A stretch of DNA of 64,000 nucleotides from contig JAIDFQ010000043.1 of assembly GCA_029054245.1 (NCBI GenBank), forward strand, positions 248,001-312,000, read 5' to 3'. Under the pieces are notes generated by a model, which had not been told where the DNA came from, searched no databases, and saw only the letters and a program-made list of their open reading frames with translations. The position numbers and the translations under genes were made by a program. Source of the stretch: Lachnospiraceae bacterium. Lineage in GTDB: Bacteria > Bacillota > Clostridia > Lachnospirales > Lachnospiraceae. Shown here piece after piece: positions 16,670 to 26,768 of this stretch. Position 1 is the first letter of the stretch; the number at the start of each line of letters is the position of its first letter.

Positions 16670-18085
16670 ATGGAGGATGGCGGGCCTACGGCCAGTTACA
16701 TTGTTTTTTTTGCATTGCTTTTCACAGACATGCTTTTTTATGGATTTGGCGCGGCAGTAAAGGAATTGAATGCAAAGGAGTTATCGGAGCAATTTGAGGA
16801 GACAGGAAATAAAAAAGCAGGACGGCTCTATGAGATCGCAATAAATCCAGAGCAGTACATCAACACGGTTCAGCTTGTGGTGACGTTGATCAATCTGGTT
16901 ATGGGAGCATTTTTCTTAAGGGTATTCGGCCGGGTGGCAGGAAGGTTCATAGAAAGAGGCGTCATGGAGAAGCTGTCGGATTTTGTGATATCGCCAGCGG
17001 TGGTCTCTGTCGCGGCGCTTTTTCTTGCGGGGGCAGTGCTGCTTTACATATTATTGACCTTCGGCGTTTTGATACCCAAAAGGCTGGGTGTGCGCTATGC
17101 AGGGAAATGGTCTTATGCGTGTATCAACCCAATTTATTATATTACCCGGTTTTTTAGTCCGGTAACAGGTCTTGTGTCTGTGACATCAAAGGCGATTCTG
17201 CGGATTTTCGGCATTCATGCAGACAGGAATGCGGAGGATGTGACGGAAGAGGAAATCATATCCATGGTCAATGAAGGACATGAGCAGGGCGTGCTTCTGG
17301 CAACAGAAGCAGAAATGATTACCAATATTTTTGAGTTTGGCGATAAGCAGGCAAAGGATATTATGACCCACAGATCTAATATTCTGGGAATCGACAGGAA
17401 TATGACGTTAGGAGAGGCGCTTGACTACATGCTCAGTGAAAGTAAGAGCAGGTTTCCGGTATATGATGAAAATATCGACCATGTAATTGGGATTCTTCAT
17501 TTTAGAGATGCCATGCGTGCCCACAGGGAAGAGGGCAATATGGGACTTAAGGTGGGAGAAATCGAAGGACTTGTGAGAAAGACCATGTTCATACCGGAGA
17601 CCAAAAATATAGATGCGTTGTTTCAGATTATGCAGCATACTAAAACACAGATGGTGATCGTGGTAGATGAGTATGGACAAACAACAGGGCTGGTTGCCAT
17701 GGAGGATATCCTGGAGGAAATTGTCGGAAACATCATGGATGAGTATGATGAAGAAGAGGAACATATCGAAGAGACAGAAAATGCCGATGAGTATATTATA
17801 GAAGGAATCACGCCACTTGAGGAATTGGAGGAGCGGTTTGGGATTTCCTTTAAAGAACAGGAATTTGAGACTTTAAATGGATTTATGATTGCAAAGATGG
17901 ATAAGATTCCAGAGGAGGAAGATGAAGAGTTCTCCATTGATGTGGATGGATATCATTTCAAGATCATGCAGGTAAAAAACAGGATGATCAAAAGCGTTCT
18001 CGTTAAAAAGCTTCCCGAAAAGAAAGGGGAAGGCGGGGATGATATAAAAGCAGAAGAAAATGAAATAGAAAATAAACAGATGTAA
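16670..18085 (+). CDS. CNNM/CBS-domain membrane protein (CorC/HlyC family)
   Basis: At 471 residues it has the family order: an N-terminal CNNM membrane domain with about four hydrophobic segments (residues 5-190), a CBS pair (about 205-345; THRSNILGID, SRFPVYDENIDHVIGILHFRD, TQMVIVVDEYGQTTGLVAMEDILEEIVG), and a C-terminal CorC_HlyC domain (about 365-450). It ends in a charged tail. The family is linked to magnesium efflux or divalent-ion homeostasis, although members are often misnamed hemolysins. The ATG at 16670 has AGGAGATAGGAG upstream; the track's GTG at 16640 has nothing comparable. YebC follows after 12 bases, so the two are co-transcribed. Confidence 0.9.
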   Translation: MEDGGPTASYIVFFALLFTDMLFYGFGAAVKELNAKELSEQFEETGNKKAGRLYEIAINPEQYINTVQLVVTLINLVMGAFFLRVFGRVAGRFIERGVMEKLSDFVISPAVVSVAALFLAGAVLLYILLTFGVLIPKRLGVRYAGKWSYACINPIYYITRFFSPVTGLVSVTSKAILRIFGIHADRNAEDVTEEEIISMVNEGHEQGVLLATEAEMITNIFEFGDKQAKDIMTHRSNILGIDRNMTLGEALDYMLSESKSRFPVYDENIDHVIGILHFRDAMRAHREEGNMGLKVGEIEGLVRKTMFIPETKNIDALFQIMQHTKTQMVIVVDEYGQTTGLVAMEDILEEIVGNIMDEYDEEEEHIEETENADEYIIEGITPLEELEERFGISFKEQEFETLNGFMIAKMDKIPEEEDEEFSIDVDGYHFKIMQVKNRMIKSVLVKKLPEKKGEGGDDIKAEENEIENKQM

Positions 18086-18097
18086 AGGAGAAAGAAA

Positions 18098-18826
18098 ATG
18101 TCAGGACATTCAAAATTTGCAAACATCAAGCATAAGAAAGAAAAAAACGATGCGGCTAAGGGAAAGATTTTTACGATTCTTGGAAGGGAGATTGCGGTAG
18201 CTGTAAAGGAAGGCGGACCAGATCCAGCAAATAATTCAAAGCTGGCACAGGTCATCGCAAAGGCAAAATCCAACAATATGCCTAATGATACCATTGAGCG
18301 TGGAATCAAGAAGGCAGCGGGAGATGTTGGAAGCGTCAATTATAAGTACATCACGTATGAAGGCTATGGACCTAACGGAATTGCCATCATAGTGGATGCG
18401 CTGACCGATAACCAGAACAGAACAGCGGCAAATGTCAGAAATGCTTTTACAAAAGGAAACGGAAATATTGGAACGCCGGGCTGTGTGTCTTTTATGTTCG
18501 ATAAGAAAGGGCAGATCATCATTGATAAGGAAGAATACGAAGGGGATGCTGATGAACTTATGATGCTGGCGCTGGATGCAGGGGCAGAAGATTTTGCGGA
18601 AGAAGAAGACAGCTATGAGGTGCTGACGGATCCAGAGGATTTTGATGCGGTGCTCAAAGCGCTTCAGGATAGCAATGTTGCAATGGCATCCGCAGAGGTG
18701 ACAATGATACCGCAAAATTATGTGGAACTTACAGATGAGGCGGCAGTAAAAAGTCTGCAGAAGATACTTGACTTACTGGATGAAGAAGATGATGTGCAAG
18801 CAGTATACCACAACTGGGATGAATAA
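18098..18826 (+). CDS. YebC/PmpR-family protein
   Basis: The 242-residue protein is the typical YebC length and begins with the diagnostic MSGHSKFANIKHKK. It includes ARKSNNMP-like AKSNNMPNDTIERGIKKA, YEGYGPNGIAIIV and NRTAANVRNAFTKGNGNIG. The family was described as DNA-binding regulators; more recently some members were shown to help ribosomes through proline-rich stretches. The ribosome binding site is AAAGGAG. The start of the next gene overlaps its end by 8 bases (ATGAATAA), suggesting translational coupling. Confidence 0.93.
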   Translation: MSGHSKFANIKHKKEKNDAAKGKIFTILGREIAVAVKEGGPDPANNSKLAQVIAKAKSNNMPNDTIERGIKKAAGDVGSVNYKYITYEGYGPNGIAIIVDALTDNQNRTAANVRNAFTKGNGNIGTPGCVSFMFDKKGQIIIDKEEYEGDADELMMLALDAGAEDFAEEEDSYEVLTDPEDFDAVLKALQDSNVAMASAEVTMIPQNYVELTDEAAVKSLQKILDLLDEEDDVQAVYHNWDE

Positions 18827-20519
18827 AAAAAAGAACTGGCTGCTTTTGCTTTTGTGGTTTTTTGTGGCGGCGACCAGCAGGATACAATATTTCATTTTTG
18901 GCGGTCGGTCCATGACCGATACATACGGATATTTTTCCTATGCCATGATACGGGCAGTCAAACAGACGCCTGTGTTAAATTCAGGGCTTTCTTATGCATT
19001 TACGAAAAGTCTGTCAAGGCTGCTTATGTTTACGGGAAATTTGATCGATGCGGTGGGGATTTACCAGCTGGTGATTCAAGTTTTATGGATTGTCCTGCTT
19101 CTTGCCGGTATCAGTATGCTGTTTGGAAAGCTTGCCGGATTTGTATCTTCTGGTATTTTGATCGTTTCGCCGTGGGTTTTGCAATCCATTTTTTCTGTGA
19201 CAGCTGAAAATTATTTTATGTTCTACTTTTCTGTTCTTTTAGTGGCGATGGGATATTATCATGACAGGGCTTTAAAGGGAGAATGGAATAAAAGAGTATG
19301 GCGGGGAATTTACCTAAAACTGGTCGGTTTCTTTGCGGGAGTGCTGTGTGTTTGGAACTATCTCGGATGGCTGTTGCCGATAATGATGGTGTATGTTCTG
19401 ATTTGTCATTTTAAGGCGTTGCGGGACAAAATCAGGCAGCAGAAGCAGGAAAAGGAATGGAAGCGCAAAGAACGAATCATGAAGGTATGTACCCAGTCAT
19501 ATCATTTGTTTATTGGTCTGTTGATAGGCCTGTGTGCGACTCTCATAAAATATACAGGACAAACTGGCGATACCATCGTGGAGCAGTTTTATTGGTGGAT
19601 AGACCAGTTTAAGGAGTTTCCGGAAGGATGTCAGGATGTCTCTACATCTTTTGCCGTATGGTTTGGATGTGCTGTTCTGGCAGGTATCCTTTGCCAGGCA
19701 ATTTACGGTATGGTAAGAGCAAAAAAGGCAGAAAGCGGGACAGAGGAACAGGCATCCGAAGCTGGACAGGACAAGGAAGCGGAAGCCGAACAAGGCAGAG
19801 AATTAGAAGTCGAAGTTGGACAAGGCAAAGAGCTTGAAGCCGAAGAGGGGCAAGACAAGGCACTTAAAGCTGGACAGGACAAGGTGCCAGAAGCCGAGGC
19901 AGGGCACGGCGAGATGCCGGAGACAGAATCCGGAACCATGACGGAAGTAAACATGGAGGTTGGGCAGAACGAGGCATCGGAGACAGAAACAGTGCAGGAT
20001 ATGAAGCCGGAAGCTTTACTTGTCAAGGATGAGGCATGGACTGAAGGGACAGAAGACTGGCGGTACAGCAGGCAGAATGTGAAAGTAGGAACAACAGTGC
20101 AGGACGGGATTCAGAATAAAGAAGCCGAAACAGAACAGTATGAGGCGTGGACTGAGGGAGCAAAAGGCTGGCAGTACAGATGGCAGAGCGCAGAGGTCAG
20201 TAAGGAACCAGAAACTGAGACAGAAGTGGAAATATACAGCAGACAGAGCCAAGAAGCAGAAAGCGAAACGCCGCCGGTGATGGAGGTACAGGCAGCAGAA
20301 GATGAAAAGAAAGCATCTTTAGAGGAAGAAATGACAAAAACGGTAGCAGAAGTAGCAGGAGACTATGTTGTTACAGAAGACGGCAGAAGGGTTCAGCTCC
20401 TTGAAAATCCTCTTCCAGTACCTAAAAGACATGTGAAAAAGGACATGGAATTCGATTTTGATGAGTGCAGGCTGGAGTTTGATGTTGATATCAATGAAGA
20501 TGATGATTTTGACATATAA
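18819..20519 (+). CDS. Polytopic membrane protein with long acidic repeat tail, unknown function
   Basis: I do not recognise this gene. The ATG at 18819 (MNKKKNWLLLLLWFF) overlaps the yebC stop; the track's 18768 start lies well inside yebC. Of 566 residues, the first 290 or so hold about eight hydrophobic segments, with loops such as GRSMTDTYGYFSYAM that recall GT-C-type or O-antigen-ligase-like proteins. From about residue 300 the chain becomes a hydrophilic Glu-rich tail with about six imperfect ten-residue repeats (GQDKALEAE-like). The tail closes with an orderly-looking acidic segment, RRVQLLENPLPVPKRHVKKD then EFDFDECRLEFDVD. That closing segment looks conserved and may be a peptide for protein contact. 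The gene has no good ribosome binding site of its own and probably relies on coupling to yebC. Confidence 0.75.
   Translation: MNKKKNWLLLLLWFFVAATSRIQYFIFGGRSMTDTYGYFSYAMIRAVKQTPVLNSGLSYAFTKSLSRLLMFTGNLIDAVGIYQLVIQVLWIVLLLAGISMLFGKLAGFVSSGILIVSPWVLQSIFSVTAENYFMFYFSVLLVAMGYYHDRALKGEWNKRVWRGIYLKLVGFFAGVLCVWNYLGWLLPIMMVYVLICHFKALRDKIRQQKQEKEWKRKERIMKVCTQSYHLFIGLLIGLCATLIKYTGQTGDTIVEQFYWWIDQFKEFPEGCQDVSTSFAVWFGCAVLAGILCQAIYGMVRAKKAESGTEEQASEAGQDKEAEAEQGRELEVEVGQGKELEAEEGQDKALKAGQDKVPEAEAGHGEMPETESGTMTEVNMEVGQNEASETETVQDMKPEALLVKDEAWTEGTEDWRYSRQNVKVGTTVQDGIQNKEAETEQYEAWTEGAKGWQYRWQSAEVSKEPETETEVEIYSRQSQEAESETPPVMEVQAAEDEKKASLEEEMTKTVAEVAGDYVVTEDGRRVQLLENPLPVPKRHVKKDMEFDFDECRLEFDVDINEDDDFDI
19758..19930 (+). 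repeat. Degenerate 24-30 base in-frame repeats encoding an acidic decapeptide
   Basis: About six imperfect copies in tandem encode units such as AGQDKEAEAE, VGQGKELEAE, EGQDKALK and AGQDKVPEAEA. Repeats of this sort change copy number by slippage, so length may vary between strains. Confidence 0.7.
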
Positions 20520-20565
20520 AACAAATTAAATGATTCTGAATAAAAAAGGATATAGGAAATATACT

Positions 20566-20594
20566 AAAAGGGACTGCTTTTGGCAGTTCCTTTT
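20566..20594 (+). terminator. Likely Rho-independent terminator
   Basis: AAAAGGGACTGC, loop TTTTG, GCAGTTCCTTTT: a 12-bp stem with one G-U pair whose 3' arm ends in TTTT. It closes the CNNM-yebC-membrane protein operon. Confidence 0.65.
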
Positions 20595-20661
20595 AAATTT
20601 AATTTAACATAAGGATGTCTCGCGAAGCGTGGCATCTGTTGTTGGGAAAAGAGGCGTAGAT

Positions 20662-21351
20662 ATGTCAGGAAAAAAGGTGGAAGAAGAAAAGCATAGAGAT
20701 GAGCGTATAGAGAAAACGGGTCAGGTTACGCTGGATAAAAACGGAAAGTCACACACAATACATCTGATATCGGTGATTGGAGAAGTAGAGGGGCATGAGA
20801 ACCTTGGAACAAATTCCAAAACCACAAAATATGAGCATGTGCTCCCTGAACTTGCCGCGATTGAAGACAGCAGGGATATAGACGGAGTTCTGATTTTGCT
20901 AAATACCATGGGAGGCGATGTGGAGGCAGGGTTGGCGATTGCAGAGATGATTGCATCTTTAAGCAAGCCTACCGTATCGCTGGTGTTGGGCGGAAGCCAT
21001 TCTATCGGCGTTCCAATTGCAGTGAGCACGAACTATTCTTATATCGTTCCCACAGGAACAATGGTCATCCATCCTGTAAGAATGAATGGAATGGTCATTG
21101 GTGTTCCTCAGACGTTTGATTATTTCAGGCAGATTCAGAACAGAATTACAGGATTTGTATGCAGTCACTGTAAGATTACCAAAAATAGGTTTGAAGAACT
21201 GATGATGGAGACGGGTGTGCTTACCAAGGATGTAGGGACGATTTTAGTAGGGGAAGAAGCCGTGTCGGAAGGAATCATTAATGAGACGGGCGGAATCCAG
21301 GAAGCAATGGGAAAGCTACATTCCTTGATTGCCAAAAAGAAAAAGAAATAA
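20662..21351 (+). CDS. ClpP-like translocation-enhancing peptidase (TepA type)
   Basis: The 229-residue protein is a ClpP-fold serine peptidase of the TepA/YmfB group. The nucleophile is in LGGSHSIGVP, the His in MVIHPVRM, and the acid probably in LTKDVGTILVGEEAVSEGIINE. A Lys-rich end (KKKKK) and a charged N-terminal extension are present; there is no signal peptide. In Bacillus tepA lies next to spoIIIE, and here FtsK/SpoIIIE follows 93 bases later, which supports the assignment. The ATG at 20662 has AGAGG seven bases upstream, whereas the track's GTG at 20629 has none. The substrate is unknown; in Bacillus a role in protein export or signal peptide degradation has been proposed. Confidence 0.88.
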   Translation: MSGKKVEEEKHRDERIEKTGQVTLDKNGKSHTIHLISVIGEVEGHENLGTNSKTTKYEHVLPELAAIEDSRDIDGVLILLNTMGGDVEAGLAIAEMIASLSKPTVSLVLGGSHSIGVPIAVSTNYSYIVPTGTMVIHPVRMNGMVIGVPQTFDYFRQIQNRITGFVCSHCKITKNRFEELMMETGVLTKDVGTILVGEEAVSEGIINETGGIQEAMGKLHSLIAKKKKK

Positions 21352-21368
21352 CAAAAAAATGTTTATTG

Positions 21369-21397
21369 GTGACAAGGATAGATGAAAATGCTATACT
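21369..21397 (+). promoter_or_regulatory. Extended -10 promoter of ftsK/spoIIIE
   Basis: GTGACA at 21369-21374, 17-base spacer, TATACT at 21392-21397 preceded by TGC (extended -10). Confidence 0.6.
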
Positions 21398-21444
21398 ATA
21401 TAAGATTATGTGAGTATCGGCAAGATACTTAAAGGGGATTTAGT

Positions 21445-24153
21445 ATGGCACAGACAAAGAAAGGCGGTGCCGGCAGAAGCAGTTCATCTGCAGGCAGAAA
21501 GAGTTCTGGAAGAGGAAACTATCAACGGAAAACGGCAAATTCGCGCAATAAAAGCGAACCTATGGATGTGGCAATCAGAAATGAAATTATTTTGATTGCC
21601 TTGTTTGCGGCTGCTATTTTTTTGTTTTTATGTAATTTTGGAATTGCGGGAGTGATGGGAAATACCATCAGTGATATTATGTTTGGCATTTTTGGGCTGA
21701 CAGCCTATATCATGCCTCTTGTCTTGTTTTTTATGATTGCCTTTGGGATGGTGAACAGTGGCAATTCAATAGCAACGCGTAAGCTGGTGGCAGGTGTTTT
21801 GCTGTTTCTTCTCGCAGGAATGGTGTGTGACCTCTTTGCAGGAGGGTTGGAAACTGTTGAAAGCTATCAGATGAATGAAATATATACAAGGTGCAGCGAG
21901 AAGCATAATGGAGGCGGTGTGCTTGCCGGTTCACTTGCTTATTTATGCTTTCATTTTTTGGGAATGATTGGGACGGTTCTGCTGGTTTTGGTTGCGGTAA
22001 TCATATCCCTGGTGGTATTGACGGACAAGTCTTTCGTGTCGGGCGTTAAATCCGGGGGCAGAAAGGTTTATGAGCGCTCCAAGGAGGATGCTGCCTATCG
22101 AAGAGAAAGAGCTATGGAGCGCAGAAGAGAGCAGGAAGCAGAAAGAGAGCGGCGGGAGGAAGAAAGAAGAATTCGGGAAGAAGAACGCGAAAATGAGAAA
22201 ATTCTCCGTATGGATAAAAAGGTTTCAGGTGTTATGATTGATACTTCACTGACAGAGGAGAAGGAAGAGAGGCATAAAACAAGAGATGATATTCATGAAA
22301 TTAACCTGACAGATTTTGAAGAGCAGATAGAGCAGGTTAAAGAAAAACCGCAGCAGATGCAGAAAGAGGAATTTGATTTTGACAAAATACGGATCAACAG
22401 TGCCTATATAGAGGAGGAAGAAGGTCATGATGAGCTTTTAGAGATAACAGATTTGTATGCAGACAATGAAGAAGCGGAAGAACTTTCAGACAGTGCACCG
22501 ATATATGACATGCTAGAGGAAAGACAGGCAGACCAAGCGGAGGCGGATTATGAGGAACCGGTAAGGCAGTCTGAAAAAATCCGTCCTGTGGCAGCGGTAT
22601 CAGAAAGTCCGGTCAAGGCAGCGCTGAAGGAGACAGCCGTAACCCAGCCGGAAATACAGGCGCAAAAAGAGCGTATTCCTAAAAAGTACATATTTCCGCC
22701 AATCAGCAAGCTGGTCCGCGGCAAGGGAAAGACAGGCGGCGATTCCGCCAGGGAGCTGAAAGAGACGGCAATGCGGCTGCAGCAGACGCTCCAGACCTTT
22801 GGTGTGCGTGTCTCCATTACCGATATCAGCCAGGGACCTTCTGTTACCAGATTTGAATTACAACCGGAGCAGGGGGTTAAAGTGAGCAAAATCGTCGGGC
22901 TTACGGATGATATCAAGCTGAATCTGGCGGCGACTGATATCAGGATTGAGGCGCCGATTCCGGGCAAGGCTGCAGTGGGAATCGAGGTGCCCAATAAAGA
23001 AAATATGACGGTAGCGCTACGCGATCTCCTCGAAAGCAAAGAGTTTAAAGAGTTCCCCTCCAATCTGGCGTTTGCAGTGGGAAAAGACATTGGAGGCAAG
23101 ACTGTTGTAGCAGATATAGCAAAGATGCCCCATATGCTCATTGCTGGGGCAACAGGTTCTGGTAAGTCAGTCTGCATCAACACTCTTATTATGAGTATTT
23201 TGTATAAAGCACATCCAGATGATGTAAAGCTGATCATGGTCGATCCCAAGGTGGTGGAGCTTAGTGTATATAATGGCATTCCACATCTTCTTATACCAGT
23301 CGTGACGGATCCCAAAAAGGCTTCAGGCGCGCTTCAGTGGGGTGTTGCAGAGATGACGGATCGATATCAGAAATTTGCAGACTTTAATGTAAGAGATTTA
23401 AAAGGTTATAACCAAAAAGTAGAAACAATGAAAGAAAAGGGCGATGCCGATGCTCCGCCTAAGATGCCACAGATCGTTATCATCGTGGATGAACTTGCGG
23501 ATTTGATGATGGTATCTCCCGGCGAGGTGGAGGAATCTATCTGTCGTCTTGCACAGCTTGCCAGGGCGGCTGGAATCCATCTGATTATTGCGACCCAGCG
23601 TCCTTCCGTGGATGTCATTACAGGTCTTATTAAAGCTAATATGCCCAGCCGTGTGGCATTCAGCGTATCCAGCGGCGTGGATTCACGTACGATTTTAGAT
23701 ATGAATGGTGCGGAAAAGCTTTTGGGAAAAGGAGATATGCTGTTTTATCCGCAAGGATACAGTAAACCCGCCAGAGTGCAGGGCGCTTTTGTCTCAGACA
23801 AGGAAGTGTCGGATGTGGTCGAGTTTTTAAAGAATCAGACGCTTGGAAATATCTATGACACGGATATTCAGGAGAAGATTGCTGCCAGCGGAAACAGCAT
23901 TGGCGGCGTAGGAGGAGCGGAAGGTTCGGAGCGGGATCAATATTTTGTCGATGCAGCTAAATTTATCATAGAAAAGGATAAGGCATCTATTGGGATGCTT
24001 CAGCGGGTGTTTAAAATCGGCTTTAACCGAGCAGCAAGAATCATGGATCAGCTCTGCGAGGCAGGGGTGGTAGGTGAAGAGGAAGGGACCAAGCCGCGCA
24101 AAGTGCTGATGAGTGCAGAGCAGTTTGAACAGTACATAGAGGAGTCCTTATAA
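21445..24153 (+). CDS. ftsK: DNA translocase FtsK/SpoIIIE
   Basis: At 902 residues it shows the family layout. A basic N terminus is followed by about four membrane segments (residues 45-200). A long, charged linker comes next (about 205-420, including a run of Arg/Glu from [13 protein letters not shown]-like sequence). Then come the FtsK alpha/beta motor with Walker A GATGSGKS (about residue 570) and Walker B VDELADLM, and the C-terminal gamma winged helix (about 835-900; [24 protein letters not shown]) that reads KOPS/SRS sequences. It pumps chromosomal DNA at the septum during division, and in sporulating relatives into the forespore. The window cannot decide whether this is the vegetative or the sporulation copy; its neighbour TepA fits spoIIIE. 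Confidence 0.95.
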   Translation: MAQTKKGGAGRSSSSAGRKSSGRGNYQRKTANSRNKSEPMDVAIRNEIILIALFAAAIFLFLCNFGIAGVMGNTISDIMFGIFGLTAYIMPLVLFFMIAFGMVNSGNSIATRKLVAGVLLFLLAGMVCDLFAGGLETVESYQMNEIYTRCSEKHNGGGVLAGSLAYLCFHFLGMIGTVLLVLVAVIISLVVLTDKSFVSGVKSGGRKVYERSKEDAAYRRERAMERRREQEAERERREEERRIREEERENEKILRMDKKVSGVMIDTSLTEEKEERHKTRDDIHEINLTDFEEQIEQVKEKPQQMQKEEFDFDKIRINSAYIEEEEGHDELLEITDLYADNEEAEELSDSAPIYDMLEERQADQAEADYEEPVRQSEKIRPVAAVSESPVKAALKETAVTQPEIQAQKERIPKKYIFPPISKLVRGKGKTGGDSARELKETAMRLQQTLQTFGVRVSITDISQGPSVTRFELQPEQGVKVSKIVGLTDDIKLNLAATDIRIEAPIPGKAAVGIEVPNKENMTVALRDLLESKEFKEFPSNLAFAVGKDIGGKTVVADIAKMPHMLIAGATGSGKSVCINTLIMSILYKAHPDDVKLIMVDPKVVELSVYNGIPHLLIPVVTDPKKASGALQWGVAEMTDRYQKFADFNVRDLKGYNQKVETMKEKGDADAPPKMPQIVIIVDELADLMMVSPGEVEESICRLAQLARAAGIHLIIATQRPSVDVITGLIKANMPSRVAFSVSSGVDSRTILDMNGAEKLLGKGDMLFYPQGYSKPARVQGAFVSDKEVSDVVEFLKNQTLGNIYDTDIQEKIAASGNSIGGVGGAEGSERDQYFVDAAKFIIEKDKASIGMLQRVFKIGFNRAARIMDQLCEAGVVGEEEGTKPRKVLMSAEQFEQYIEESL

Positions 24154-24173
24154 GAAAAGGAGGGTATTGTATT

Positions 24174-25844
24174 ATGAAGACCGATATTCAAATCGCACAG
24201 GAAGCAGAGCTTCGCCCCATCCAAGATGTGGCAAAGGCGCTTCAGATTCAAGAGGATGAACTGGAATTGTATGGAAGGTATAAAGCTAAGATTTCGGATG
24301 CATGTTTAGAAAGAAAATCTGCCAATCCTGATGGAAAACTGATTTTGGTGACAGCAATCAATCCTACACCGGCAGGAGAAGGAAAAACAACGACCAGTGT
24401 AGGACTAGGGCAGGCTTTTGGAAAGCTTGGAAAAAAAGCGGTGATTGCATTAAGAGAGCCGTCGCTTGGACCTTGCTTTGGTATCAAGGGCGGTGCGGCA
24501 GGCGGCGGATATGCCCAGGTAGTTCCCATGGAGGACTTGAATCTTCATTTTACGGGAGATTTCCATGCAATCACTTCCGCTAATAATTTACTTGCCGCCC
24601 TTATTGACAATCACATACAGCAGGGAAATGAACTGGGAATCGATACCAGAAGGGTCGTATGGAAAAGATGTCTTGACATGAATGACAGGGTTTTACGCAA
24701 TATTGTGGTAGGACTAGGGGCAAAGAGCGACGGAACGGTGAGGGAGGATCACTTCGTCATTACAGTAGCTTCGGAGATTATGGCAGTTTTGTGTCTTGCA
24801 AATGATAGGAAAGATTTAAAGCAGCGGCTTGGCCGAATGGTGGTTGCTTATGATTATCAGGGAAAGCCGGTGACTGCCAAGGATTTAAATGCAGTTGGGG
24901 CGATGGCAGCGCTTCTTAAGGATGCCATGAAGCCGAATCTAATCCAGACGCTGGAACATACGCCGGCGCTTGTGCATGGAGGTCCCTTTGCCAACATTGC
25001 CCATGGCTGCAATTCTGTACGCGCCACCAATGCCGCCCTTAAGATGGCGGATTATGTCATCACAGAGGCAGGATTTGGCGCCGATTTGGGGGCGGAGAAG
25101 TTTTTTGATATCAAATGTAGGATGGCAGGTCTTAAGCCGGATGCAGTCGTGCTTGTGGCAACAATCCGCGCATTAAAATATAATGGAGGCATTCCAAAAG
25201 AGGCACTTGGGGAAGAAAACCTGGAAGCTCTTAAAAGGGGAATCGTCAATCTGGAAAAACATATTGAAAATCTGCATAAGTATGGAGTTCCAGTAGTGGT
25301 GACCTTAAACAGTTTTGCAACGGATACGGAGGCGGAAACTGCGTATGTGAGAGAATTCTGTACAGAGCGTGGATGTGCGTTCGCTCTTTCGGAAGTATGG
25401 GAGAAAGGCGGAGAAGGCGGCATTGCGCTTGCAGAAAAAGTACTTGAAACGCTGGAAAATAGAAAGAGTGAATTTAAAGTATTATATGAGGATTATTTGA
25501 GCCTGAAAGAAAAAATAGAAGTTGTTGCAAAGGAAATCTATGGCGCAGAGGGGGTAAACTATACTGGACAGGCGGAAAAACAGCTTATGGAACTAGAAAA
25601 GCTGGGATTTGGAAATATGCCAGTCTGTATGGCAAAGACCCAGTACTCCCTTTCGGATGATCCTGCACTATTGGGCAGACCAGAGAAATTTGTGGTGAAT
25701 GTAAGGGAAGCTTATGTTTCGGCAGGAGCAGGATTTATAGTAGTGCTTACAGGAGCTGTTATGACGATGCCGGGACTTCCGAAACAACCGGCAGCATTTC
25801 GCATTGATGTAAATGATGATGGCGTGATAACAGGACTTTTTTAA
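24174..25844 (+). CDS. fhs: Formate--tetrahydrofolate ligase
   Basis: The 556-residue protein is full length for the family, with the nucleotide-binding loop [18 protein letters not shown] (about 64-81), [23 protein letters not shown] and the C-terminal [11 protein letters not shown]. It makes 10-formyl-THF from formate, ATP and THF. It starts 20 bases after ftsK with AGGAGG upstream, and FolD follows 25 bases later, so formate is channelled to 5,10-methylene-THF. The acetogen cluster genes (fchA, metF/metV, CODH/ACS) are not here, so purine/thymidylate and serine metabolism are the safer role. Confidence 0.96.
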   Translation: MKTDIQIAQEAELRPIQDVAKALQIQEDELELYGRYKAKISDACLERKSANPDGKLILVTAINPTPAGEGKTTTSVGLGQAFGKLGKKAVIALREPSLGPCFGIKGGAAGGGYAQVVPMEDLNLHFTGDFHAITSANNLLAALIDNHIQQGNELGIDTRRVVWKRCLDMNDRVLRNIVVGLGAKSDGTVREDHFVITVASEIMAVLCLANDRKDLKQRLGRMVVAYDYQGKPVTAKDLNAVGAMAALLKDAMKPNLIQTLEHTPALVHGGPFANIAHGCNSVRATNAALKMADYVITEAGFGADLGAEKFFDIKCRMAGLKPDAVVLVATIRALKYNGGIPKEALGEENLEALKRGIVNLEKHIENLHKYGVPVVVTLNSFATDTEAETAYVREFCTERGCAFALSEVWEKGGEGGIALAEKVLETLENRKSEFKVLYEDYLSLKEKIEVVAKEIYGAEGVNYTGQAEKQLMELEKLGFGNMPVCMAKTQYSLSDDPALLGRPEKFVVNVREAYVSAGAGFIVVLTGAVMTMPGLPKQPAAFRIDVNDDGVITGLF

Positions 25845-25869
25845 AACCATAGGGAAAGGCGGACGATAC

Positions 25870-26715
25870 ATGGCAGCAATTATTGATGGAAAAGCAATTT
25901 CACTACAGATGAAGGATGAGTTAAAGCAGAAAGCGGCAGAGCTTCTCGCAAAGGGGATGAAAGTTACTCTGGCAGTCATACAGGTGGGAGATAATCCCGC
26001 ATCCAGCGTTTATGTAAAAAATAAGAAAAAGGGATGTGAGTATATAGGTATCGGTTCATTGTCCTATGAACTTCCAGAAGAAACGACACAGGAAGAGCTG
26101 CTGGCGCTGATACAGGAGCTGAATGGGAGGACGGATGTGAACGGCATCCTTGTTCAATTACCGCTTCCTGCGCACATTGATGAAGATACTGTCATTAAGG
26201 CGATTGATCCAAGGAAGGATGTGGATGGCTTTCATCCCCAGAGTGTAGGTGCGCTCTGTATCGGTCAGAAGGGATTTGTATCCTGTACACCTGCGGGAAT
26301 TATTCAACTGCTTAAAAGAAGCGGCATCTCCATTGAAGGGAAAGAATGTGTTGTGCTTGGCAGAAGCAATATTGTAGGAAAGCCCATGTCGATTTTATTG
26401 CTGCGTGAAAATGCCACAGTAACCATAGCACATTCGCGCACAAGAAATCTAAAGGAAGTGACAAGCAGGGCAGATATCCTGATCGTGGCAATCGGAAAAC
26501 CCAAAATGATTACAAAAGAGTATGTGAAAGAAGGCGCTGTGATAATCGATGTGGGAATCAACAGAGATGAGAACAACAAATTATGCGGTGATGTGGATTT
26601 TGAAGATGTAGAACCGGTCTGTAGTGCGATTACTCCTGTTCCGGGCGGAGTGGGACCGATGACAATTGCCATGCTTCTTCATAACTGCATTGAGTCGGTG
26701 GATTTACAATCCTGA
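25870..26715 (+). CDS. folD: Methylene-THF dehydrogenase/methenyl-THF cyclohydrolase
   Basis: The 281-residue bifunctional enzyme has the active-site YVKNKKKGCEYIG (catalytic Lys about 56), LVQLPLPAHID, KDVDGFHPQSVG, the cofactor loop GRSNIVGKPMSILLL and PVPGGVGPMTIAMLL. It interconverts 10-formyl-, methenyl- and methylene-THF using NADP(H). It is co-transcribed with fhs. The ATG follows AAAGGCGGACGATAC, a weak ribosome binding site. Confidence 0.95.
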   Translation: MAAIIDGKAISLQMKDELKQKAAELLAKGMKVTLAVIQVGDNPASSVYVKNKKKGCEYIGIGSLSYELPEETTQEELLALIQELNGRTDVNGILVQLPLPAHIDEDTVIKAIDPRKDVDGFHPQSVGALCIGQKGFVSCTPAGIIQLLKRSGISIEGKECVVLGRSNIVGKPMSILLLRENATVTIAHSRTRNLKEVTSRADILIVAIGKPKMITKEYVKEGAVIIDVGINRDENNKLCGDVDFEDVEPVCSAITPVPGGVGPMTIAMLLHNCIESVDLQS

Positions 26716-26768
26716 TCAGATGATGGTACGCTTCGCGAACCGACTTAGCGGAAGAAAGGGAGGCAGAA

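Noticed and set aside
22548-23315. 255-codon minus-strand ORF opposite ftsK
   Set aside because: Lies entirely under the conserved motor domain of FtsK and shows no motif of its own.
24174-26715. fhs-folD as a Wood-Ljungdahl (acetogenesis) cluster
   Set aside because: No fchA, metF/metV, acs or CODH genes are adjacent; the pair alone is common in non-acetogens.
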